Positions 1-5,993 of a stretch of 10,030 bases of DNA are shown here, in pieces; position 1 is the stretch's first letter, and the number at the start of each line of letters is the position of its first letter. Location: contig USFH01000076.1 of the NCBI GenBank assembly GCA_900553925.1, forward strand, positions 1 through 10,030. Reading direction: 5' to 3'. The notes under the pieces are model-generated. The model was not told where the DNA came from and searched no databases. It saw nothing but the letters and a program-made list of their open reading frames with translations. Origin of the DNA: an uncultured Clostridium sp. Lineage in GTDB: Bacteria > Bacillota > Clostridia > Lachnospirales > Lachnospiraceae. The position numbers and the translations under genes are program-made.

Positions 1-735
1 TGCACTGACCGTATATCCAAACATATCCTCGATTACGTCGATCTTGCCTCTTCCCCATGCAACCTCAATTGCATGCCGGATCGCACGTTCCACGCTGCTC
101 GAAGTTGTCTTATATTTCTTCGCAATGCTTGGATATAAGAGCTTCGTAATGTAATTGAGCATATTCATATCATTCACTGCCATCATGATTCCTTCACGTA
201 TGTACTGGTAGCCCTTGATGTGTGCCGGAATTCCGATCTCGCGGATAATCTCCGTAACATCATTCTCCATCGTATGCATGCCATATTCATACACATTATC
301 TGCTGGCAGATCCTTATCATCCGTATCGTCTGCTCTCTCAGGCTCCCCAACCTTCGAAAGTTCCGCGATCTGAATAATTCGTTTTGCAAGTACTTTGGGA
401 TTGCAAGGCTTCATCACATAATAATCAGCACCTAAATTAAATGCCATATTGATAATTCTGCTCGAACCAACTGTCGACAGAAAAACAATCCTTAGATTCT
501 CCAGTTCCTCGTTCTCTCTTAACTGTTCCAATACCTCCAATCCATCCACATTGGTAATGAAAACATCCATCAAGAGAACATCCGGTCTCGATTCTATTAC
601 CAGATCGTAAACCTCATTGCCATCCGCAGTACATGATACAACGTCGAATCTCTCCCCATTGTAGGATTCCAATTGCCGGGCAAGCATCTCATAGCCTGCG
701 TCTGCAATCACCACCCTGATTCTTTCCGTATTCAT
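1..735 (-). CDS. spo0A: Spo0A paralog 2, response regulator of sporulation (3' end beyond window)
   Basis: Second Spo0A-type response regulator: CheY-like receiver (about residues 5-125), acidic linker (130-160), Spo0A C-terminal DNA-binding domain (from about 160). Spo0A is the phosphorelay-controlled master regulator of sporulation entry and binds 0A boxes. 245 codons are visible; about 20 C-terminal residues should lie past base 1. The receiver keeps the phospho-acceptor Asp57 (in PDVLLMD), a switch Ser87 and Lys109-Pro110. The usual acidic Asp pair is reduced to Asp12-Ala13. The effector domain has the hallmark AHIKGYQY and VERAIRHAIEVAW. However, the residue before VERAIRH is Ser214 where B. 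subtilis Spo0A has Arg, and WSRGN reads WGRGK. The ATG at 735 follows AAGGAG with 10 bases between. The gene lies 128 bases downstream of the other spo0A, behind its own promoter. Its effector domain is roughly 60% identical to that copy by eye, the receivers far less. Family assignment is certain; its exact role is not known. Confidence 0.93.
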   Translation of the reverse strand, partial: MNTERIRVVIADAGYEMLARQLESYNGERFDVVSCTADGNEVYDLVIESRPDVLLMDVFITNVDGLEVLEQLRENEELENLRIVFLSTVGSSRIINMAFNLGADYYVMKPCNPKVLAKRIIQIAELSKVGEPERADDTDDKDLPADNVYEYGMHTMENDVTEIIREIGIPAHIKGYQYIREGIMMAVNDMNMLNYITKLLYPSIAKKYKTTSSSVERAIRHAIEVAWGRGKIDVIEDMFGYTVSA

Positions 736-792
736 ATGATCCTCTCCTTCTTAGAACCACCCTCCTATCAATCTCTAATTAACCATAGAAAG

Positions 793-821
793 ATGATATA
801 ATTTCAAAATACTGTTGTCAA
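793..821 (-). promoter_or_regulatory. Sigma-A-type promoter for Spo0A paralog 2
   Basis: On the minus strand the -35 element TTGACA (816-821) is perfect. It is followed by a 17-base spacer and TATCAT (793-798), a 5-of-6 match to the -10 consensus. Transcription would start near 786, giving a leader of about 50 bases before the ATG at 735. The plus strand over the -35 reads TTGTCAAG, close to a Spo0A box, so Spo0A binding could control this promoter. The call rests on sequence only. Confidence 0.65.
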
Positions 822-847
822 GCTCATTTCCACATAATTTTTCTTTT

Positions 848-856
848 TGTGGATAA
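848..856 (-). promoter_or_regulatory. Perfect DnaA box upstream of Spo0A paralog 2
   Basis: The minus strand reads TTATCCACA, identical to the consensus DnaA box. It lies in the 128-base gap between the two spo0A genes, about 27 bases upstream of the predicted -35. A weaker inverted match (ATTTCCACA, plus strand, 826-834) faces it, so the two TCCACA cores form a 6-bp inverted repeat with a 13-base loop. DnaA could act here as a transcription factor, as it is known to do at B. subtilis sda. A single site can also occur by chance. Confidence 0.45.
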
Positions 857-863
857 TTCTCTC

Positions 864-1658
864 CTATGCACTCTTCATCTTCGATTCCAGTCGTATTTTG
901 TCGGCTATAAGTGCTATGAACTCTGAATTGGTCGGTTTTAGTTTTCCTTGCTGCAGCGTATATCCAAACAGCTCATGCATCGTGTCGGAATTCCCGCGGC
1001 TCCATGCGACCTCAATCGCATGCCGGATCGCCCGTTCGACACGTGACGGTGTCGTCTGGTATTCCTCCGCAATGGACGGATATAACTGCTTTGTGATTGA
1101 ATCAAGAATATCCATATCCTGCACCGCCATCAGAATCGAACTTCTCAGATACTGGTATCCCTTGATGTGTGCCGGCACACCTACTTCGTGGATAATTTCC
1201 GTCACCTTTACCTCGAGCTGTGTTGCGAGCTCTTTTCCCGCATCCTCCGCCTGACAGACACTGATCCCCGTCTGTTTGCTTCGCGCAAGCATCTCAATTT
1301 CTTTTTCAATATCGGTTTCCTTACACTCCTCCTCGACAAATCGTACAAATATATGATTGACATTCTCCCTGCATGTGTTTTGCGCGAACCGAATCTGACT
1401 GCTGTTCCCCTGAAGCAGGAACCGGTATCCGCGGTTTCCCAGACTGTTCACTTCGTCCATAACTGCTAATCCATCCAGATTTGGCAGCAGGAAGTCAAGT
1501 AGTATCACATTCGGATTTTGTGTCCGGATTGCCGAAACGGCGTTTCCGCCGTCAGTTATAATGTCACATACACAAATATCCTTGTTCCTTGCAATCTGCT
1601 GTCTTAACCTGACTGCAGACTTCGCATCATGTTTTATGATAAGCACTTTTGTCTTCAT
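864..1658 (-). CDS. spo0A: Spo0A at canonical position next to spoIVB, degenerate receiver
   Basis: Spo0A homolog of 264 residues (B. subtilis Spo0A has 267). The C-terminal DNA-binding domain (about 150-264) is near-canonical: VPAHIKGYQYLR, SRVERAIRHAIEVAWSRGN and KPTNSEFIALIADKIRLE. The N-terminal receiver fold (1-115) keeps Asp55 in NVILLD and the LDGLAV loop. Other catalytic positions are lost: the acidic Asp-Asp pair is Lys9-His10, the switch Thr is Gln83, and the Lys-Pro motif is Arg106-Phe107, with a shortened loop before Gln83. The linker (111-150) is charged and probably helical. Five cysteines (29, 31, 96, 112, 135) lie in the receiver and linker. I chose the ATG at 1658 because AGAGGGGG lies 8 bases upstream. 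An upstream in-frame ATG at 1721 would add 21 unrelated residues and overlap the predicted promoter. Phosphorylation may be weak, altered or absent; that is inference. Confidence 0.94.
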   Translation of the reverse strand: MKTKVLIIKHDAKSAVRLRQQIARNKDICVCDIITDGGNAVSAIRTQNPNVILLDFLLPNLDGLAVMDEVNSLGNRGYRFLLQGNSSQIRFAQNTCRENVNHIFVRFVEEECKETDIEKEIEMLARSKQTGISVCQAEDAGKELATQLEVKVTEIIHEVGVPAHIKGYQYLRSSILMAVQDMDILDSITKQLYPSIAEEYQTTPSRVERAIRHAIEVAWSRGNSDTMHELFGYTLQQGKLKPTNSEFIALIADKIRLESKMKSA

Positions 1659-1692
1659 AAAACTATCCCCCTCTAATCTTGATATCAAAGAT

Positions 1693-1721
1693 ATTATAGT
1701 TTCATTATTTTGCGAGGGCAA
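1693..1721 (-). promoter_or_regulatory. Sigma-A-type promoter for spo0A (864-1658)
   Basis: On the minus strand a perfect TATAAT (1693-1698) is preceded, after a 17-base spacer, by TTGCCC (1716-1721), which matches TTGACA at 4 of 6 positions. Transcription would start near 1686, about 28 bases before the ATG at 1658, leaving room for the strong ribosome binding site. I saw no convincing sigma-H promoter (AGGA...GAAT) in this gap, unlike the B. subtilis spo0A Ps promoter. Confidence 0.6.
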
Positions 1722-1733
1722 TACATAACAATA

Positions 1734-1744
1734 CGCAAGTTGCG
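1734..1744. repeat. Small palindrome CGCAA-G-TTGCG
   Basis: An 11-base odd palindrome (two 5-base arms around one central G) lies just upstream of the predicted spo0A -35 and overlaps one of the weak Spo0A-box-like sites. A further CGCAA on the minus strand (1710-1714) pairs with the TTGCG of this element across a longer loop. It could be an operator half-site pair, or simply chance in a short AT-rich gap. Confidence 0.25.
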
Positions 1745-1798
1745 ACAGTATATATTGACAGCATTTTCAGTCATTTTCTCTCTTTTTATTTTTCGACA
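1741..1798 (-). promoter_or_regulatory. Cluster of Spo0A-box-like sites upstream of spo0A
   Basis: The minus strand carries an exact TGTCGAA core (1792-1798, followed by AAAAA). It also carries two 6-of-7 matches, TGTCAAT (1754-1760) and TGTCGCA (1741-1747), whose starts are 13 bases apart. They lie upstream of the predicted -35 in the gap between spoIVB and spo0A. Spo0A binds such boxes and autoregulates its own gene in B. subtilis, so an autoregulatory or cross-regulatory operator is plausible. The exact box is the firmest; the two weaker ones could be chance. Confidence 0.45.
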
Positions 1799-1807
1799 GC
1801 ATCCTGC

Positions 1808-2887
1808 TTATTGCATCATCTGTTCAACGAAGATGCCATATCCCCTAGTCGGATCATCAACGAATACATGTGTCACAGCGCCGATCAGTTTTCCGTCCTG
1901 CAGGATCGGAGTCCCGCTCACTCCCTGCACGATTCCCCCTGTTAACTCAATAAGTGAAGCATCCGTGACCCGGATTTCCATACATTTTCCGTTCTCGTTA
2001 TCCGAATCAACGGAGATAATCTCGATTTCATATTGCCGTGCTTCTCCCGATAACGCGGAAAGCAGATACGCCTTACCTGTATGCACCTCTTCTTTTGTTC
2101 CGACCGGAACTTTCGGTGCATCCATGCGAAGCTCCTGCTGCCTTTTCGTGAGATATCCATGGATGCCGTAAGCATTGTTATCCTCCACTCTCCCGATAAT
2201 ATGGGTGCCTGCATAATTGATCACGCCCTCAAGTCTTCCGGGTGTTTGTGCTTCCGGTTTACGGATCCTGACAATTGTCGTCTCGTAGAGTGCCCCGTCC
2301 GATACCCGGAATGTTATGCCTGTGTCATTGTCATTTATACTGTGTCCAAGTGCCGCAAACTGTCCATTCTCTATATAGGTGATGGTTCCTATCCCGGATA
2401 TATCATCCTTCACCCAGACTCCAATAGCATATTTGCCGGATTTTGCCTCGATTGGTGTCACACGGACATTAAAATAATGATTATCTCTGCATACACGAAA
2501 CAACATTTCCCTGCCTTCACTGTTCTCGATCATGTCAATCATCGTCTGTTTGTCGTTGACTGCCTTATCGTTAATACGCATTATATAATCTCCCGGCATA
2601 AGCGCATCCCCACACGGCGAATGCACGGTTCCGTCCTTGCTCTCGACTGTATTTACTGCAATCACCAACACGCCTTTTGTCTTAACATAGATTCCAACCG
2701 GTTCACCAGACGGGGAAACCATCCGTTCCGTGTCTCCCTCGGAGGAAACTGCCGGCAGAGACTGTGCATCCGTGTCGGTTATCTGAGTATTCTTCGTATA
2801 ATCTATGCGTTCTGATTTCTGGCTGTAAACCAATATTCCAAGCACCACAAGAAGCATAACAACCAGAAATGCCCGGTAAGCTTTCAT
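1808..2887 (-). CDS. spoIVB: SpoIVB serine peptidase, forespore signalling protease
   Basis: SpoIVB is secreted from the forespore into the intermembrane space. There it cleaves SpoIVFA and so triggers SpoIVFB processing of pro-sigma-K. The 359-residue product has a short basic start, one N-terminal membrane segment (about residues 6-22), a PDZ domain (about 60-145) and a C-terminal S55-family peptidase domain. The catalytic residues are visible: His182 in AALGHSINDND, Asp309 in VTDASL and Ser324 in GVSGTPI. Their spacing (His to Ser 142, Asp to Ser 15) fits the B. subtilis His236/Asp363/Ser378 spacing as I recall it. The C-terminus GAVTHVFVDDPTRGYGI is typical. The ATG at 2887 is preceded by GGGAGG with good spacing and gives a clean membrane anchor. 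The in-frame ATG at 2962 lies inside the recN terminator and is rejected. The protein is somewhat shorter than the B. subtilis one (about 425). I saw no convincing sigma-F/G promoter in the short upstream gap. Confidence 0.95.
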   Translation of the reverse strand: MKAYRAFLVVMLLVVLGILVYSQKSERIDYTKNTQITDTDAQSLPAVSSEGDTERMVSPSGEPVGIYVKTKGVLVIAVNTVESKDGTVHSPCGDALMPGDYIMRINDKAVNDKQTMIDMIENSEGREMLFRVCRDNHYFNVRVTPIEAKSGKYAIGVWVKDDISGIGTITYIENGQFAALGHSINDNDTGITFRVSDGALYETTIVRIRKPEAQTPGRLEGVINYAGTHIIGRVEDNNAYGIHGYLTKRQQELRMDAPKVPVGTKEEVHTGKAYLLSALSGEARQYEIEIISVDSDNENGKCMEIRVTDASLIELTGGIVQGVSGTPILQDGKLIGAVTHVFVDDPTRGYGIFVEQMMQ

Positions 2888-2938
2888 TTCTCGTATTCCT
2901 CCCTTCGTTATATCATCGTTTTCATATATTAATTCCAT

Positions 2939-2970
2939 AAAAAAAGAGTACATGGTTTTCATGTACTCTT
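2939..2970 (-). terminator. Intrinsic terminator after recN
   Basis: On the minus strand a perfect 11-bp stem (AAGAGTACATG paired with CATGTACTCTT) encloses a 5-base loop. A run of seven T begins in the last two bases of the stem. It starts 26 bases after the recN stop codon. It closes the xseA-to-recN operon and separates it from spoIVB, which therefore needs its own promoter in the roughly 50 bases between the hairpin and the spoIVB start. Confidence 0.92.
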
Positions 2971-2996
2971 AGTATCTGATATTTTGTTGTGTATAA

Positions 2997-4682
2997 TCAG
3001 TTTATTTTTGCCTGTTCTGCCAATCCTTTCATTTCAGTAACAGTATGGATCGTTGTCTCTGTAATCTTTGCACCGCCGATCATACGTGCAAGTTCTTCGA
3101 TTTCCTCTTCTTTCGACAAAAGACGGATACTGGTAATTGTTTTCTCTTTTTCCACATTTTTCTCAATCAGATAATGTGCATCTGCCATTGCCGCAATCTG
3201 GGACAAATGTGTGATACAGATGACCTGATGATGTCTCGACAGAATCGACATCTTCTCCGCAACCTTCTGCGCCGTCCTGCCACTGATTCCGACATCGATT
3301 TCATCGAATACAAGTGTCGGTGTATCATCCTGGTTCGCAAGACAGGATTTCATCGCAAGCATGATACGGGAAAGCTCACCACCGGATGCAATCTCCTGCA
3401 GAGGACGGAGCTCTTCGCCGATATTCGTCGATATGTAGAAACACGCCTGATCATAGCCATTGGCACTAAACGCATCTGCCCGTTCAAACCGCATCTCGAA
3501 CTGCACTGTGTTAAAGTTCATGTCACTGAGCGATTCACGTATCGTATCACACAAAGCTTCTGCCAGCTTCTTTCTCGCATCCGAAAGCTGTCTGCAGCTC
3601 GCTTCAAGCTTCTCGGTCTGCGCACGCCACTTCTCATCTAATGCTTTTTTATATGTTTCGTATCCAAGCAGCCGTTCCTGTTCCTGTTCGAAGCCTGCAA
3701 GGCTTGCCTGTATGTCCGGTATCGTTGCTCCATACTTTACCTTCAGGGAATTGATCTGATTGAGCCGCTGTTCCATATCATGGAATTGTGATTCATCAAA
3801 TTCCATATCCTTCATGTACTCACTGATTTCCCGGTTGAAATCCGCCAGCAGTCCATCTACATCCTGCAGAAGTCCCGCAGTATCTGTCAGATCACTGTCT
3901 AACTCCGCCAATCTCCGCATCTCGCGCACAGCCCTTCCGATCTGCTCCGCTGCAGAATCCGCCGCATACCCGGTCAGCTCATACGCGGTATTCGCACACT
4001 CTAAGATTTCCTTCGAATTCACCGCCTTTTTATACTGATGTTCAAGTTCCTCGTCTTCGCCCGCCACAAGCTTCGCATCACGTATCTCCTGAATCTGATA
4101 TTGCAGAAAATCCAGTCGCTTATTCCGCTGTGCTTCATCCATGCCATTCTGGCTGCGCTCTTTGTTCAGTGCCTGATACACACGGAAATCTTCCTGCACG
4201 ACCTGTTTTTTCTTCAACAGCTTGTCCCCGCCGAAACGATCGAGCAATTCAAGATGCTTTGCAGGCTTCAACAGCGTCTGCTGTTCATGCTGGGCATGTA
4301 AATTGATCAGCAGCGACGCGATCTCCTTTAACCGGTTTACTGTCACCGTCGCATCATTCACACGGTTTACGGTTCTTCCATTTGGTGACAGCCGTCTTGT
4401 TATAAGCAATTCATCACTGTCATCGAGTGTGACATCCAGATTCTCAAGTGCCTCCCGGATTGCCGGCTGGTCTACGGAGAATGTAAGCTCCACCAGTCCA
4501 TCCTTTTTGTCATCCCGTAACAATTCCTTCGGAAATCTGCCCCCGAGACAGATTCCCAGAGATCCGATGATAATGGATTTACCGGCACCTGTCTCGCCGG
4601 TCAGAATATTTAACTGATCCTTGAAATCAATGTCGATTTCCTCAATCAGCGCTATGTTTTTAATGTGCATTGTCAACAACAT
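2997..4682 (-). CDS. recN: DNA repair ATPase RecN
   Basis: RecN is an SMC-like ATPase that gathers at double-strand breaks and promotes recombinational repair. The 561-residue length is normal for the family (B. subtilis 576, E. coli 553). Visible motifs are Walker A GETGAGKS (29-36), the ABC signature ASGGELSRIM (about 432-441), Walker B TLVFDEID (about 456-463) and the His loop THLSQIA (His492). The middle (about 150-390) is rich in charged residues and predicted coiled-coil, as expected for the antiparallel arm. The start MLLTMHIKNIALIEE fits the family, and GGAGAG lies 7 bases upstream of the ATG at 4682. It overlaps the end of argR by 23 bases, suggesting translational coupling. It is the last gene of the operon, followed by a strong terminator. 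I saw no SOS box of its own. Confidence 0.97.
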   Translation of the reverse strand: MLLTMHIKNIALIEEIDIDFKDQLNILTGETGAGKSIIIGSLGICLGGRFPKELLRDDKKDGLVELTFSVDQPAIREALENLDVTLDDSDELLITRRLSPNGRTVNRVNDATVTVNRLKEIASLLINLHAQHEQQTLLKPAKHLELLDRFGGDKLLKKKQVVQEDFRVYQALNKERSQNGMDEAQRNKRLDFLQYQIQEIRDAKLVAGEDEELEHQYKKAVNSKEILECANTAYELTGYAADSAAEQIGRAVREMRRLAELDSDLTDTAGLLQDVDGLLADFNREISEYMKDMEFDESQFHDMEQRLNQINSLKVKYGATIPDIQASLAGFEQEQERLLGYETYKKALDEKWRAQTEKLEASCRQLSDARKKLAEALCDTIRESLSDMNFNTVQFEMRFERADAFSANGYDQACFYISTNIGEELRPLQEIASGGELSRIMLAMKSCLANQDDTPTLVFDEIDVGISGRTAQKVAEKMSILSRHHQVICITHLSQIAAMADAHYLIEKNVEKEKTITSIRLLSKEEEIEELARMIGGAKITETTIHTVTEMKGLAEQAKIN

Positions 4683-5118
4683 TTTTTATCTCTCCAATAA
4701 TTCCTGCTGCCTGGTGTTCATCCCGTATAGCAAGAAACAATGTGTCATCACCTGCAATACACCCTAAGATTCCATCAATCGACAAATGATCAATGGCCGC
4801 ACCAACTGCCATTGCCATGCCGGAAACTGTCTTCACGACAATAATATTTTGTGCAGCATCTATGGATGTGATACAGGAAGTTAATACATGCTGATATGAC
4901 GCATGTGTTCCTGTCTCCGGTTCTAACCCGGTCGCATATCTGTGCCCGCCCTCGCAGGCAATCTTCTCAAGCTTCAATTCCCGTATATCTCTCGATACAG
5001 TTGCCTGTGTGGTTTCAAACCCAAGCGCCTGCAGACGTCTGGTGAGTTCTTCCTGCGTGTCGATTTCATATTCCGATATCAATTCCAGTAATGCCTGCTG
5101 TCTTTTCTGCTTACTCAT
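4660..5118 (-). CDS. argR: Arginine repressor ArgR/AhrC
   Basis: Arginine-responsive hexameric regulator that represses arginine biosynthesis genes and, in Bacillus, activates catabolism. At 152 residues it has the usual length. The N-terminal winged helix-turn-helix (about 1-70) contains TTQATVSRDIRELKLEK (residues 36-52), the family's recognition region. The C-terminal oligomerisation and arginine-binding domain (about 80-152) contains VGAAIDHL and the ligand motif AGDDT (122-126) with the conserved Asp pair. The residue before IAGDDT is Cys120 where Thr is common; this is probably neutral. AAAGGAG lies 8 bases before the ATG at 5118. The gene sits 35 bases after nadK and overlaps recN, the conserved argR-recN pairing of Bacillota. 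No arginine operator was recognised in this window, so its targets are presumably elsewhere. Confidence 0.96.
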   Translation of the reverse strand: MSKQKRQQALLELISEYEIDTQEELTRRLQALGFETTQATVSRDIRELKLEKIACEGGHRYATGLEPETGTHASYQHVLTSCITSIDAAQNIIVVKTVSGMAMAVGAAIDHLSIDGILGCIAGDDTLFLAIRDEHQAAGIIGEIKNVVDNAH

Positions 5119-5153
5119 GGCTTTTACTCCTTTTCTTGTCTGTTAAGCCTTAT

Positions 5154-5993
5154 CTAAGCTCCGCCTATCTTCTCACGCAATACACTATAGAAACTTCGAT
5201 CATACATTTTTATGAGACAGATTTCTCTCGCCGCGCAGGTCACTTCTACACTCTCACCTGCTGATAACTCGATATTATCCTCACCATCAAAGGAAACGAT
5301 TGCCTCTGTCTCCTGCGTTCTCCGCTTCTTCACAACCTTAATCCGAATACGGTCTGTACTGTCAAACACAACGCTCTTGGAGGTAAGCGAATGCGGTGAT
5401 ATCGGCGTAACTACAACTGCCCTTGCCTTCGGACTGATGATCGGACCACCCGCGGACAGATTATATCCTGTTGATCCGGTCGGTGTTGCAACGATTACAC
5501 CATCTGCCTCATATGTATCTAACAGCTGATCATTGACATAGATTTTAAGCCCGATAATTCTGGAGAAGCCTGCACGCGTGATTACCACATCGTTCAGACA
5601 TGCATAACAGGTATCTCCTGTTTTTCCTTCAATCATCATTCGCTTTTCTATGTCATACTCCCCGGCTATAAGCCGGTCAATTGCCTTATGGGCATTTGCC
5701 TCTTCCACCTCGGTCAGAAACCCAAGCGTTCCAAGATTGATTCCCATAAGCGGAACGTCATACGTTCCGATTCCATGTGCTGCACGAAGCATTGTTCCGT
5801 CTCCGCCAAGCACAATTACAGCCTCTGCATCCTCGAGAAATTCCGCCCGGATTGTTGCATTTTCGTAGTCCTTTTCCATATCACTCACAACAACCGCCTG
5901 GGCACCCTTGTCCTCAATATAGGCAACGATATCCTGGGAAAGTTTTAAATTGATATCCTTATCTGAATTCGCGACGATTACAAATTTATTCAT
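5154..5993 (-). CDS. nadK: NAD kinase
   Basis: Phosphorylates NAD to NADP in the cytoplasm and so controls the NADPH supply. The 279-residue protein has the family motifs in order: GGDGT (63-67) in VLGGDGTMLRAAHG, NLGTLGF (86-92), the NAD-contacting Asn-Asp in CLNDVVITR (134-135), and the glycine-rich stretch beginning DGVIVATPTGSTGY (164-177) followed by SAGGP. HSLTSKSVVF (201-210) is also typical. The ATG at 5993 overlaps the end of tlyA by 8 bases, and an AGAGGAA ribosome binding site lies inside tlyA. In B. subtilis the equivalent locus goes directly from the tlyA homolog (yqxC) to argR; nadK in this slot is an arrangement I associate with Clostridia. No truncation or lost motif was seen. 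Confidence 0.96.
   Translation of the reverse strand: MNKFVIVANSDKDINLKLSQDIVAYIEDKGAQAVVVSDMEKDYENATIRAEFLEDAEAVIVLGGDGTMLRAAHGIGTYDVPLMGINLGTLGFLTEVEEANAHKAIDRLIAGEYDIEKRMMIEGKTGDTCYACLNDVVITRAGFSRIIGLKIYVNDQLLDTYEADGVIVATPTGSTGYNLSAGGPIISPKARAVVVTPISPHSLTSKSVVFDSTDRIRIKVVKKRRTQETEAIVSFDGEDNIELSAGESVEVTCAAREICLIKMYDRSFYSVLREKIGGA

Noticed and set aside
736..770. Second Shine-Dalgarno-like AGGAGGGTGG in the leader of the second spo0A, with a possible small GTG-started peptide
   Set aside because: The GTG is too close to the AGGAGG to be used, and the short overlapping frame has no recognisable product.
829..853. Inverted repeat TCCACA...TGTGGA as a terminator between the two spo0A genes
   Set aside because: The stem is only 6 bp with a 13-base AT-rich loop and no T run on the minus strand. 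It is better explained as two facing DnaA-box-like cores.
847..1254. Long plus-strand open frame opposite spo0A (and similar plus-strand frames opposite spoIVB, recN, dxs and ispA)
   Set aside because: These frames lie antisense to strongly recognised genes, have no family-like sequence, are rich in Cys/Ser/His/Arg as expected of reverse-complement translation, and lack convincing ribosome binding sites.
1659..1721. Longer spo0A start at 1721
   Set aside because: It would overlap the predicted TATAAT promoter. It adds 21 residues absent from the family, and the ribosome binding site clearly serves 1658.
2888..2938. Possible sigma-G promoter (GAATT...GATGATA) for spoIVB
   Set aside because: The -35 fails the purine position and the spacing is too short (about 13). 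The match is too weak to annotate.
3146..3158. Other DnaA-box-like sequences (TTTTCCACA) inside recN, tlyA (6792-6800) and ispA/xseB (near 9646)
   Set aside because: These are 8-of-9 matches within coding DNA, expected several times per 10 kb by chance. They are not exact and not in gaps.
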